From Candidatus Saccharimonadota bacterium (GTDB taxonomy: Bacteria; Patescibacteriota; Saccharimonadia; Saccharimonadales; Saccharimonadaceae), in assembly GCA_030531645.1 (NCBI GenBank), contig JAUNNB010000005.1, positions 1-64,000 of the forward strand: DNA of 64,000 nucleotides, in the 5' to 3' direction. The position numbers were made by a program, and so were the translations under genes. Numbering within the stretch: position 1 is the first letter of the stretch; the number at the start of each line of letters is the position of its first letter. Below, in pieces: positions 16,614-24,908 of the stretch. Below the pieces are notes generated by a model. That model made no database searches. It worked only from the letters and a program-made list of their open reading frames with translations, and was not told the origin of the DNA.

Positions 16614-17777
16614 ATGAAAACCTCTAAAAACAAAAATATTTTAGTAGTGGGCCTTATCTTTACTGTAATAATGACATCTATTCCTGTTTCCGTCAATGCC
16701 ACCAGCAACTGTGTGACAGACCGCTGTAAGCAGGCCGAAGCCGCAGAAGCTGAAGCGCTCGAAAAAGCTGCCAATGCCACATCTGCCGCTAACACTCTCG
16801 CTGCCGAGGTCCAGCGTCTTAATAACCAAATCGCTATTTATGAAGCTCGTATCCGCGCCAATGAAGCACTCTTAGATGACCTTCATATGCAAATCGAAGA
16901 GAATACAGCTAAACTAAAGTTGCAACAGCAGGCTCTCGCTGGCATGCTTGCAGATCTTCACTTTGAAGGTCGCCAGAACGACGCCATCATGGTGCTCGCC
17001 AGTAGTTCATCTCTTTCTGACTATGCCGAAAAACAGTCTCGTGCAGATACCGCCAAAAACCAAGTTACCCTTTCAGCTCAGACAGTAAAAGCTCTAAAAG
17101 AAGACCTCGAGTCTCAAAAGGCTGAGGTTGAACACATCCTAGCAGACCAAGAGCTTCAGAAAGCTACCGTCGAGGAAACTCGTTCCAAACAGCAAGCTCT
17201 AGTTGCTCAATATCGTGATAACGCAGCTGCTTACACTGCTGATGCTGAAGCCGCAGCCAAGATCAAGAAGGAAGAAATTGCAGCCTACATCCGTGCTAAC
17301 CAACAAGACAAATACGCTCAATACGCCAACGATTCCACCGGTTACCTCGCAGCGGTGCGCGCTCGCGGTATGGACTGTCCACGCTCTAATTGGCAATATA
17401 ACGGCGGATATGTCTATTCGTTTGATTACTACGTCGTCTGTGAGTGCGTAAGCTATGTCGACTATAAGGTTCAACGCACCTGGGGCATTAAAACTGCTTG
17501 GGGCAACGCCGCTGATTGGGGTTGGCACGCCAAAGCTGCTGGCTATCGCGTAGACCATGAGCCAGCTGTCGATACCGTAGGCTACACATCTAATGGTAGA
17601 TTTGGTCACGTCGTTTGGGTTGAAAATGTTTCTACCGATTCATCCGGCAATAAAATTATTACATACTCTCAGTACAACGGTACCTATGATTACCAAAACA
17701 ACTCAGCTGACGCCCGCTATTCTGAGGGTTGGTCTAACGCTTCTGCGTTCGATGGCTTCATCCACTTCGACCGTTAA
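16614..17777 (+). CDS. secreted coiled-coil CHAP-domain peptidoglycan hydrolase (PcsB-like)
   Basis: A 387-residue protein: signal peptide (~1-29), long coiled coil (~35-225) and a C-terminal CHAP domain (~250-387). The probable nucleophile is Cys278 (ECVSYVDYK) and the catalytic His is His332 (GHVVWVENV). The same layout occurs in streptococcal PcsB, whose coiled coil binds FtsX. Lying directly after ftsEX, this is the likely FtsEX-controlled hydrolase that splits daughter cells. TATTAT (16602-16607) ends 6 nt before the ATG. Confidence 0.9.
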   Translation: MKTSKNKNILVVGLIFTVIMTSIPVSVNATSNCVTDRCKQAEAAEAEALEKAANATSAANTLAAEVQRLNNQIAIYEARIRANEALLDDLHMQIEENTAKLKLQQQALAGMLADLHFEGRQNDAIMVLASSSSLSDYAEKQSRADTAKNQVTLSAQTVKALKEDLESQKAEVEHILADQELQKATVEETRSKQQALVAQYRDNAAAYTADAEAAAKIKKEEIAAYIRANQQDKYAQYANDSTGYLAAVRARGMDCPRSNWQYNGGYVYSFDYYVVCECVSYVDYKVQRTWGIKTAWGNAADWGWHAKAAGYRVDHEPAVDTVGYTSNGRFGHVVWVENVSTDSSGNKIITYSQYNGTYDYQNNSADARYSEGWSNASAFDGFIHFDR

Positions 17778-17795
17778 TATGCTATAATATACTGT

Positions 17796-19019
17796 ATGAA
17801 AAAATCCAAAACACCTACTGAAAAAGTTAAGTGGAGTGAAAAGAAGGTCGGGTTAGCCGGAGCCATTGCTGCCGTAATCATCATGTTTGCTGGTGGCGTT
17901 GTGCTAGGCGCTAATTGGGAAAACCTTTGGTATTCCTGGGGACCATACCTTGGCCTAACACGCAAAATTGACAAAGATATTGATTTATCTAGCATTGAAA
18001 GACTTTACCGCAAACTCGCCACATATTACGACGGTGATTTGGATAAAGAAAAACTACTCGACGGTGCCAAAAAGGGCCTCGTCGCTGCAGCCGGTGATGA
18101 ATACACCACATTTATGAATTCTTCTGAAGCCACCAACTATCTCGATAGTCTAGACGGCAGTATTAAGGAGGCTGGTATCGGCATTGAATTTGGTAAACGC
18201 GAAGATTATATCAAGGTCATTCGCACCCTTCCAGACAATCCAGCTCGTCGTGCAGGCGTGCTCGCTGGCGATATTATCTTTGCTGTAGATGACGAAGAAG
18301 TTTGGGATAAAGACGCCGAATATATTTCTGGCAAACTTCGTGGTAAGGCCGGTGACAAAGTAAAACTTACAGTCGTCCGCGACAACAAGAAAAAAGATTT
18401 CGAACTCACTCGTGAAAAGATTAACAATGTATCCGCCGACATTACTTACGACGGTAAGACCGCTATTATCAGCGTCTATCGCTTTAGCTCGGACACTGGC
18501 ACATTAGTTTCATCATTCCAAAAAGAAATGAAAGAAAAAGGCGTTGAAAAGATTATCCTAGATCTCCGCAATAACGGCGGTGGATATGTTTCAGCGGCCA
18601 AAGACTTGCTTAGCCTCTGGATTAGCGGCGAAAAAATCTTCACCCAGAAGGGGAAGGACGGAAGCGACAATAATACCTATGCTTCTCGCGACAAAAATGT
18701 CTTCAAGGACATGAAGACTGTCGTGCTCGTCAACGAATCTACTGCATCCGCTTCCGAAATCGTAGCCGGTGCTCTTAAGGACTACGGCAAAGCTACCATC
18801 ATTGGCAAAACCACCTTTGGCAAAGGCGTTGTTCAGCAAATGCTTAATGTTGAAGATGGCGGCATCCTCAAAGTCACCATTGCACGCTGGTACACTCCAA
18901 ATGGCACCTCGATTAACGGTTCCGGTATCAAGCCAGACATCGAAGTCGACCGCACCTACGAACAAATCAACAAAGATCAAGATCCACAACTAGACAGAGC
19001 AAAGCAAGAAATTAAGTAA
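17796..19019 (+). CDS. ctpA: carboxyl-terminal processing protease (S41, CtpA-like)
   Basis: A 407-residue membrane-anchored serine protease. Transmembrane helix ~20-38, a PDZ domain around 125-200, then the S41 core. The catalytic dyad is Ser318 (NESTASASE) and Lys343 (FGKGVVQ), 25 residues apart as in other Ctp proteases, with Gln347 following. Ctp proteases trim or degrade envelope proteins, often cell-wall hydrolases, which fits its place after the CHAP gene. TATAAT ends 7 nt before the ATG. The stop codon lies within the arm of the structured repeat element. Confidence 0.93.
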   Translation: MKKSKTPTEKVKWSEKKVGLAGAIAAVIIMFAGGVVLGANWENLWYSWGPYLGLTRKIDKDIDLSSIERLYRKLATYYDGDLDKEKLLDGAKKGLVAAAGDEYTTFMNSSEATNYLDSLDGSIKEAGIGIEFGKREDYIKVIRTLPDNPARRAGVLAGDIIFAVDDEEVWDKDAEYISGKLRGKAGDKVKLTVVRDNKKKDFELTREKINNVSADITYDGKTAIISVYRFSSDTGTLVSSFQKEMKEKGVEKIILDLRNNGGGYVSAAKDLLSLWISGEKIFTQKGKDGSDNNTYASRDKNVFKDMKTVVLVNESTASASEIVAGALKDYGKATIIGKTTFGKGVVQQMLNVEDGGILKVTIARWYTPNGTSINGSGIKPDIEVDRTYEQINKDQDPQLDRAKQEIK

Positions 19020-19123
19020 TATATAAAGGGGAGTCAATTTCCAACGGGGAAATTAACAGGGAGCGAGCCACATAACGATGTGCGCGAGCGACCGGCCCCG
19101 TATATATTACTTATTTCTTGCTT
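19002..19123 (+). ncRNA. structured repeat element, copy 1 (72-nt core plus long flanking stem)
   Basis: The core at 19028-19099 matches 66 of 72 bases with a core at 52145-52216. GGGG/CCCC and GTC/GAC pair the ends. Hairpin 1 is ATTTCC/GGAAAT and hairpin 2 is CACAT-AACG-ATGTG. The flanks 19002-19025 and 19101-19123 are complementary over 23 bp with one bulged T. The 5' arm runs through the last codons and stop of ctpA, and the 3' arm ends 4 nt before the pyk -10 box. No known RNA family is recognised. Confidence 0.8.
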
Positions 19124-19127
19124 ATGG

Positions 19128-19133
19128 TATAAT
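19128..19133 (+). promoter_or_regulatory. -10 box of pyk (TGGTATAAT)
   Basis: TATAAT ends 7 nt before ATG 19141, predicting a leaderless mRNA. It starts 4 nt after the structured repeat element. Confidence 0.7.
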
Positions 19134-19140
19134 CTAGTGT

Positions 19141-20616
19141 ATGAGTACACTTTTTAAACGCACAAAAATCTTAGCCACAATCGGCCCGGCCGTCTACAGT
19201 GAACAAGCTATCGAAGACCTTATCATGGCCGGTGTTAACGGCTGCCGTCTTAACTTCTCTCACGGCGATTACAAAGAACGCGACCAACAAATCGAATGGA
19301 TTCGCAAAGCTGCCGCCAAGAAAGGCCGCTCCGTTGCCATCTTGCAAGATCTCCAGGGCCCAAAGATTCGTCTCGGTGAAATCCAGAATAATCACTTTGA
19401 TGTCCACGTGGGCGATGAATTAATTCTTGATAATTCCATTACCGAACACGATGGAAGCAACATTATCCCAGTCCAATATAATCTCGCTGAGCGTATGAAA
19501 GTTGGCGAACCTCTCAGTATGTTTGACGGAAAAGTAAAATCCCATGTTACTGATATCGTCTCAAAAACTGCCGTTAAAGTGAAGATTGAAAACGAAGGTT
19601 TCATTATGAGCCACAAAGGCCTCAACCTTCCTGATACAGATTTTGGTGGCGACATTATTACCGAAAAAGATATGGCAGATATTGAATTTGGTGCCTCACG
19701 CGACTTCGACTACGTTGCTATGAGTTTCATCCAGTCCGCCGAAGACATCGATAAGCTTCGCCAAATTTTACTTTCTCACGGTTCTACTGCTCAGATTATC
19801 GCTAAAATTGAAACCAAAAAAGCTATCGAGAATGATGAAGTTATGGAAGCTATCGTTGAAGCCAGTGATGGCATTATGGTCGCACGCGGTGATATGGCCG
19901 TCGAAGCAGGGAACGAAGTCGTTCCAACTGTCCAGCGCAAACTCGTCGCACTTTGCCGCAAGCATGCTAAACTCTGTATTGTTGCAACCCAGATGATGGG
20001 CTCAATGGTTGATAATCCTGAACCATCCCGTGCAGAAGTCTCCGATGTTGCTAACGCCGTTATCCAAGGCGCCGATGTTGTGATGCTCAGTGATGAAACC
20101 GCCAACGGCAAATACCCAGTAGAAGCCGTCAAGCAAATGAAAAAAGTTATTCTCTATTCGCAGAATCACTCATACGCTATGCCGTTCAAAGATTTTGTTA
20201 AATCTATTTGGGGGCCAAACACTCCTGGCAATAGCACCCCAGCTGATCCAGTCCACGAACGCTATACCGCCATGTCTCGCTCCGCCGCTCGCGTAGCCGA
20301 ACAAATCGGTGCCGACGCTATTATTTGCCAGACCGCTTCCGGTGCCACAGCCGCTGCCATTGCCGCCGAGCGTCCAAATGTTCCAATTATTTCCGTCACA
20401 TCCAATGCTCGTGTTGCTGGTCAACTCGCACTTTGCTATGCCAACTCCGCATTTGTCCGTCCATATTCTGATACCTATGGCATCGACATCGCACAGGAAC
20501 TCAAGGAATCTGGTTACATTCCTGCTCGTGAAGATGGCACTATCACAGTTGTGCTCGTCTCTGGCCAACCAAACACCGAGGGTGGCACTGACACTATCCA
20601 AGTAAGAAGAATTTGA
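19141..20616 (+). CDS. pyk: pyruvate kinase
   Basis: Makes pyruvate and ATP from phosphoenolpyruvate and ADP. The 491-residue protein has KILATIGPA at the start, RLNFSHG, LQDLQGPKIRLG, IAKIETKKAIEN, the metal/phosphate region MVARGDMAVE, and VVMLSDETANGKYP. A normal-length C-terminal domain is present. It ends in TGA and is followed after 9 nt by pgk with its own Shine-Dalgarno, so the two ATP-yielding steps of lower glycolysis are co-transcribed. Confidence 0.97.
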   Translation: MSTLFKRTKILATIGPAVYSEQAIEDLIMAGVNGCRLNFSHGDYKERDQQIEWIRKAAAKKGRSVAILQDLQGPKIRLGEIQNNHFDVHVGDELILDNSITEHDGSNIIPVQYNLAERMKVGEPLSMFDGKVKSHVTDIVSKTAVKVKIENEGFIMSHKGLNLPDTDFGGDIITEKDMADIEFGASRDFDYVAMSFIQSAEDIDKLRQILLSHGSTAQIIAKIETKKAIENDEVMEAIVEASDGIMVARGDMAVEAGNEVVPTVQRKLVALCRKHAKLCIVATQMMGSMVDNPEPSRAEVSDVANAVIQGADVVMLSDETANGKYPVEAVKQMKKVILYSQNHSYAMPFKDFVKSIWGPNTPGNSTPADPVHERYTAMSRSAARVAEQIGADAIICQTASGATAAAIAAERPNVPIISVTSNARVAGQLALCYANSAFVRPYSDTYGIDIAQELKESGYIPAREDGTITVVLVSGQPNTEGGTDTIQVRRI

Positions 20617-20625
20617 GGAGTCTTT

Positions 20626-21711
20626 ATGAATAAAAAAACTATCCGCGATATTGATGTTAAAGACAAAACCGTCCTCGTTCGCGTTGATTATAATGTCCCA
20701 CTAAAAAACGGTCATGTCGCAGGTGATATCCGTATCAAAGCTAGCTTGCCAACCATAGAATATCTCAAGGAACACGGCGCCAAAAGAATCATTTTGATAT
20801 CTCATCTCGGGCGTCCGGAAGGCCAAAAAGTTCCTGAGATGTCTTTGGAGCCGGTCGTCAGTGCCTTGCAAAATCTTCTACCAGACACCGAAGTTAAATT
20901 CGTACCGGATGTTTCCGGCCCAGATGTCGAAGAAGCCGTGGAATTAATGCCCGATGGTGGTGTTCTACTTCTAGAAAACTTGCGTTTCTTCCCAGGCGAA
21001 GAAGAAAACTCACGCGAATTTATTCAGGAAATTATTAATTCCACCCATGCACAGATTTTCGTACAGGATGGGTTTGCCGTCATTCACCGTGCTCACGCCT
21101 CCACAGAAGCCATCACACACGAGTTGCCTTCCGTGATGGGTCTTTTAGTTGAAAAAGAAGTCGCGGAGCTCACAAAGGCCACAGAAAACCCAGAACACCC
21201 CGTTTTACTTATCATCGGTGGTGCTAAAGTTGACGACAAGCAGCCTCTCATTGACGCTCTAGCCGATAAAGTAGACCAAATCGCCGTAGTTGGTAAAATT
21301 GCCGCCGATGGTTACACTCCGGCACCTGAAATCGCCGATAAAGTTTATGTCGCAGATGAATTCTCTACGGATGAAACTGGAGCCAAGCTCGACATCTCGA
21401 AAGATTGTGCCGTCAAAGTTGCTATGATGGCCAGCGATGCCAAAACCGTCATCTGGAATGGTGTAGCCGGCATGGTCGAAAAACATCCATTCGACGCAGG
21501 TTCCGCCACTATCGCTATGATGATTGGCTCAAGTATGGGCGACCAGACCTCAATCATTTGTGGTGGTGATACTACCGCTTTTGTAGAAGATTTCAGAGAG
21601 ATGAGTTTGAACACGGCTGAATACAGTCTCATCTCCACTGGCGGTGGCGCTTCACTTGAATTCCTCACCGGCAAAACTCTCCCTGGACTTGAAGCTATCG
21701 AGGATAAATAG
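20626..21711 (+). CDS. pgk: phosphoglycerate kinase
   Basis: Transfers phosphate from 1,3-bisphosphoglycerate to ADP. Recognised by VLVRVDYNVPL, ISHLGRPEG, LLENLRFFPGEE, IIGGAKVDDK and the nucleotide-binding end STGGGASLEFLTGK. At 361 residues it is about 30-40 shorter than typical bacterial Pgk. A GAGGAG Shine-Dalgarno lies just before the ATG. Second gene of the pyk-pgk operon. Confidence 0.96.
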   Translation: MNKKTIRDIDVKDKTVLVRVDYNVPLKNGHVAGDIRIKASLPTIEYLKEHGAKRIILISHLGRPEGQKVPEMSLEPVVSALQNLLPDTEVKFVPDVSGPDVEEAVELMPDGGVLLLENLRFFPGEEENSREFIQEIINSTHAQIFVQDGFAVIHRAHASTEAITHELPSVMGLLVEKEVAELTKATENPEHPVLLIIGGAKVDDKQPLIDALADKVDQIAVVGKIAADGYTPAPEIADKVYVADEFSTDETGAKLDISKDCAVKVAMMASDAKTVIWNGVAGMVEKHPFDAGSATIAMMIGSSMGDQTSIICGGDTTAFVEDFREMSLNTAEYSLISTGGGASLEFLTGKTLPGLEAIEDK

Positions 21712-21735
21712 TATAATATCAAAAAGGAGTTTTTT

Positions 21736-22044
21736 ATGGGACAAGTTGCAGACCAAATGAAAATGATTAATGCTCTTCGTAAAGCTCAGAAAGAGCTCAA
21801 GAATGAGATTGTTGAAGTTGAAGCTGGCGACGGAGCTGTCGTAGTCCAAATCAACGGTGAATTGAAAGTTAAAAGTGTCAAAATCGACCCTGAGCGTGTC
21901 GATCTAGATGACATCGAAGAGCTCGAAGGCTGGATTAAGAACTGTTTTGCTGATGGTTACGCCAAAGCTCAAGAAATTGCTACCGAAAAAATGAAGCCGA
22001 TGATGAGTGATCTCGGTGGACTTATGGGCGGAATGGGGGCTTAG
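21736..22044 (+). CDS. YbaB/EbfC family nucleoid-associated protein
   Basis: A 102-residue DNA-binding protein: N-terminal helix (MGQVADQMKMINALRKAQKEL), a beta hairpin (VVVQINGELKVKSVKIDPE) and a Gly/Met-rich end. This is the usual neighbour of recR in bacteria. Shine-Dalgarno AAGGAG precedes the ATG, and a TATAAT lies near 21715. Its stop overlaps the recR GTG by one base. Confidence 0.9.
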   Translation: MGQVADQMKMINALRKAQKELKNEIVEVEAGDGAVVVQINGELKVKSVKIDPERVDLDDIEELEGWIKNCFADGYAKAQEIATEKMKPMMSDLGGLMGGMGA

Positions 22045-22649
22045 TGCTCCCTAAGGCACTCGAAGAAGCAATCGAAGCACTCGGACATCTTCCGGGTGTT
22101 GGACCTCGCACGGCCGAGCGCTACGCTTATTATCTTTTCAAAACTAATCCACAAATTTCAAGCAATATTGCAGATTCTCTTCAGAACTTACACAAGGGCG
22201 TCAAAAACTGCCCTGTCACTTTCGCATTAATAGATGTTGATGAAGAAATCTCGCCATTATATGCGGACGAAAAGCGTAACAAGACTACCGTCTTAGTAGT
22301 TGAAGAACCACTAGATATTTACGCCTTGGAGCAAACCAAATCCTTCAAAGGAACTTACCATGTCTTAGGCGGAGCCATCTCTCCAATAGACGGCATCAAT
22401 CCAGAAAATCTTCACATCAAAGAGCTTATTACTCGCGTCGAAAAAGACAGTGTCGAAGAAGTTATTATCGCTACTAATCCTTCTGTGGAAGGGGAAAGTA
22501 CAGCGCTATTACTACAAAAATTGTTACACGAAAAATATCCAGATTTGAAAGTTACACGCCTCGCACGTGGTCTTCCTCTTGGCGTAGATTTGTCCTACGC
22601 GGACCAAATCACCTTAAGCGCCGCTCTAAATAATAGAACAGACCTATAA
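22044..22649 (+). CDS. recR: recombination mediator RecR, zinc finger degenerate
   Basis: RecR helps load RecA at gaps. The 201-residue protein has the helix-hairpin-helix (LGHLPGVGPRTAERYA) and the Toprim domain (TVLVVEEPLDIYALEQ, IIATNPSVEGESTALLL, TRLARGLPLG). The usual Cys4 zinc finger between them is reduced to a single cysteine (KNCPVTFALIDVDEE). The start is GTG, sharing a base with the ybaB-like stop codon. Confidence 0.93.
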   Translation: MLPKALEEAIEALGHLPGVGPRTAERYAYYLFKTNPQISSNIADSLQNLHKGVKNCPVTFALIDVDEEISPLYADEKRNKTTVLVVEEPLDIYALEQTKSFKGTYHVLGGAISPIDGINPENLHIKELITRVEKDSVEEVIIATNPSVEGESTALLLQKLLHEKYPDLKVTRLARGLPLGVDLSYADQITLSAALNNRTDL

Positions 22650-22724
22650 AATTCAATAATGTCCCATCTCGCACAATGTCCGGATAGTAACCCGCCGTGC
22701 GAGATGGGATATTATGAATTTTAT
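22646..22724 (+). repeat. long hairpin between recR stop and rmuC promoter
   Basis: Arms 22646-22674 and 22697-22724 pair over about 27 bp with one bulge and one G.T pair, including CCCATCTCGCAC and its complement. The loop is 22 nt and GC-rich. The 5' arm covers the recR stop codon, and the 3' arm ends 2 nt before the rmuC -10 box (TATAAT 22727-22732). No T tract follows, so it is not a standard terminator. Confidence 0.8.
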
Positions 22725-22756
22725 GATATAATTAAAGTATTGTATAAGGAGGTTGA

Positions 22757-23926
22757 GTGGATATATTCTTGATTATTTTAGGTATTACAAATCTTCTACT
22801 TGTAGGATTTTTATTGTTTAAACTTTCTCATAGTTCATCATCTCATGAAGACCGCGACTTCAAAGAACTTTCTGAACGCCTTGTCCGTATGGAAGCCGAA
22901 ATGGATAAAGTAATTCCTAAAATCAGCACTGAATTCCGCGACAACCGCAAAGAAATCAGTGAGAATCTCCAGGGCATCCAAAAAACAGTTGATACTCGCG
23001 TTAAAAACTTACAAGACGAAAACGCCAAGAAGCTCGAAGAAATGCGTGAGACCGTTGATGAAAAACTTAAGGCATCTGTCGAAAAGCGTTTCAATGAGAG
23101 CTTCAAGAATATCTCAGAGCAACTAACTCAAGTCTATGAAGGCCTTGGCGAAATGAAAACGCTTGCTGGTGATGTTGGCGATCTTAAAAAAGTTATGGAA
23201 GGCGTAAAAACTCGCGGTATTTACGGAGAAGTTCAACTCGGTTCAATTATTTCCGATATGCTTTCCGATAACCAATATGAAGAGAACATCGCTACTAAAA
23301 AAGGTTCTTCAGACCGCGTCGAGTTTGCTATCAAGATGCCAGGAAAGACTGACGATACTGTATATTTACCTATCGACTCCAAGTTCCCAGTAGAAAACTA
23401 CTCGCGTCTTATTGCAGCTTATGACAAAGGTGATAAAACCAAAATTGCCGTCTATCAGAAAGCTCTTGCCGATGATGTAAAGGTCCAAGCCAAAAAGATC
23501 CACGACAAATATCTTGACCCACCTGTAACTACTGACTTCGGTATGATGTTTGTACCAACCGAGTCTCTATATGCTGAAATCTTGCGTATTCCCGGCCTCT
23601 CAGATGAAATCCGCCAAAAATACAACATCACCATTTCATCGCCAACTACTTTGCCGACCATGTTGAGTGGTCTCCTAATGGGCTTCCGTTCAGTCGCCAT
23701 AGAAAAACGCTCCGCCGAAGTCTGGGCCACCTTGGGCGCCGTCAAAGCACAGTTTGGTAAATTCAGCGAGCTTCTCGCCGCCACTAAGAAGAAGCTTGAA
23801 GAATCTGCTAATAAAATTGGATCTGCCGAAGTTACTTCCCGCCAAATCGAAAGAAAGCTCAAAAACGTCGAGACTTTGCCAGAATCTGAATCTCAAAAAC
23901 TCATTGGCAAGATTGACATCGATTAA
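22757..23926 (+). CDS. rmuC: DNA recombination protein RmuC
   Basis: A 389-residue protein with one N-terminal transmembrane helix, a long coiled coil (~30-150) and the RmuC domain (RGIYGEVQLGSIISDML, LPIDSKFPVENYSRL, MMFVPTESLYAEIL). RmuC limits rearrangements at inverted repeats in E. coli; it resembles nucleases of the PD-(D/E)XK type. The start is GTG at 22757 with a strong AAGGAGG. Its end overlaps the convergent DHH gene by 4 bp. Confidence 0.92.
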   Translation: MDIFLIILGITNLLLVGFLLFKLSHSSSSHEDRDFKELSERLVRMEAEMDKVIPKISTEFRDNRKEISENLQGIQKTVDTRVKNLQDENAKKLEEMRETVDEKLKASVEKRFNESFKNISEQLTQVYEGLGEMKTLAGDVGDLKKVMEGVKTRGIYGEVQLGSIISDMLSDNQYEENIATKKGSSDRVEFAIKMPGKTDDTVYLPIDSKFPVENYSRLIAAYDKGDKTKIAVYQKALADDVKVQAKKIHDKYLDPPVTTDFGMMFVPTESLYAEILRIPGLSDEIRQKYNITISSPTTLPTMLSGLLMGFRSVAIEKRSAEVWATLGAVKAQFGKFSELLAATKKKLEESANKIGSAEVTSRQIERKLKNVETLPESESQKLIGKIDID

Positions 23927-24900
23927 TCATCTAACTCAAGCAACGGATAGACGCACTTAATCAAATCTTTTACGACACCATTGTAATCAGTGTCATAAGT
24001 GCGGAATCCAGCAGCGTATGGATGGCCACCGCCACCAAAGTACCCAGCCACTTCTTCAGAGATTGGTACGCTACTCCTTAGCTTACCTGTCACACGGCCA
24101 TCTGGATATGTCTTGATAGCTACCGCAATCTTCACTCCTTCTACCATACGCATTTCATCTAGAATCAGCACGCCAGGATTATATTCGTTTGAGTATTCTT
24201 CAATATCTTCCCAAGGAATATGAACCGTAGCCAAATTACCATCCAAATGGTATTCGATACGCTTAATCAGATCTGCTTTGTATCCTAAAATGCGCTGAGA
24301 TTTCTTCATAAACTCGCGGCGCTTTTCGTCAAGCTCAGCAATGTCGGCCCCATATTCAAGCAATTCCGCAGCAGTACGGAAAGTATCCGCATCCACGCCA
24401 GAAACCGTAAAGCCCAAGGTATCAGATGTCAAACCCTGCAATAAAAGTTCTGCGGCTAACTTAGAGACCTCGATGTTTTGATCCTTAGCAATTTTATAAA
24501 TCAAATTAGTGCAGGAAGGGAGTGTTTCAATAATCGCTTCATGGCTAAATGATAAATCATCCTCGGTTTCGTGATGATCAATTACGAATACCGGCTTATT
24601 TTCCAAAGCATCTCTTGCTGCCAAATCTTCCAAGACCTTAGACAATAAAATATCGGCAGCGGTGTCCACAATAATATACCCATCTACGTCGGTTGGGAAT
24701 TCGTCATTTACACGGCCCCAACCCTCAAAATAACGCAGGTATGGTGGTATATTAACCGGGCAGAAAAGTGAAACTTCTTTATCTTTCAAAAGCTCTTCAA
24801 GAGCCAAAGCTGAGCCTAGGGAATCACCATCAGGATTTTCCGCTTGGATTACACAAATTCTACCTTTATCTTTTAGAAAATCAGAAAAATTATTATACAT
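23923..24900 (-). CDS. DHH/DHHA1 phosphoesterase (NrnA-like)
   Basis: A 325-residue cytosolic enzyme with the DHH motifs NPDGDSLGS (19-27), VDTAADI and IDHHET, and the DHHA1 substrate motif GGGGHPYAAGF near the C terminus. NrnA-type enzymes degrade short oligoribonucleotides and pAp, and relatives cleave cyclic dinucleotide products. Which applies here cannot be told. TATAAT (24908-24913, minus) ends 7 nt before the ATG and overlaps the stop of the upstream glycosyltransferase gene. Confidence 0.88.
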   Translation of the reverse strand: MYNNFSDFLKDKGRICVIQAENPDGDSLGSALALEELLKDKEVSLFCPVNIPPYLRYFEGWGRVNDEFPTDVDGYIIVDTAADILLSKVLEDLAARDALENKPVFVIDHHETEDDLSFSHEAIIETLPSCTNLIYKIAKDQNIEVSKLAAELLLQGLTSDTLGFTVSGVDADTFRTAAELLEYGADIAELDEKRREFMKKSQRILGYKADLIKRIEYHLDGNLATVHIPWEDIEEYSNEYNPGVLILDEMRMVEGVKIAVAIKTYPDGRVTGKLRSSVPISEEVAGYFGGGGHPYAAGFRTYDTDYNGVVKDLIKCVYPLLELDD

Positions 24901-24908
24901 ATAATATA

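Noticed and set aside
20170-20601. 143-aa minus-strand frame opposite pyk
   Set aside because: Shadow of a strongly conserved gene; no start signals and no family pattern.
20614-20616. UGA recoded as glycine, as in some CPR phyla
   Set aside because: pyk and other genes end at TGA in the right place and RF2 is present, so UGA is a stop here.
22646-22724. Intrinsic terminator of recR
   Set aside because: The stem is strong but no T tract follows on either strand, and the hairpin ends next to the rmuC -10 box.
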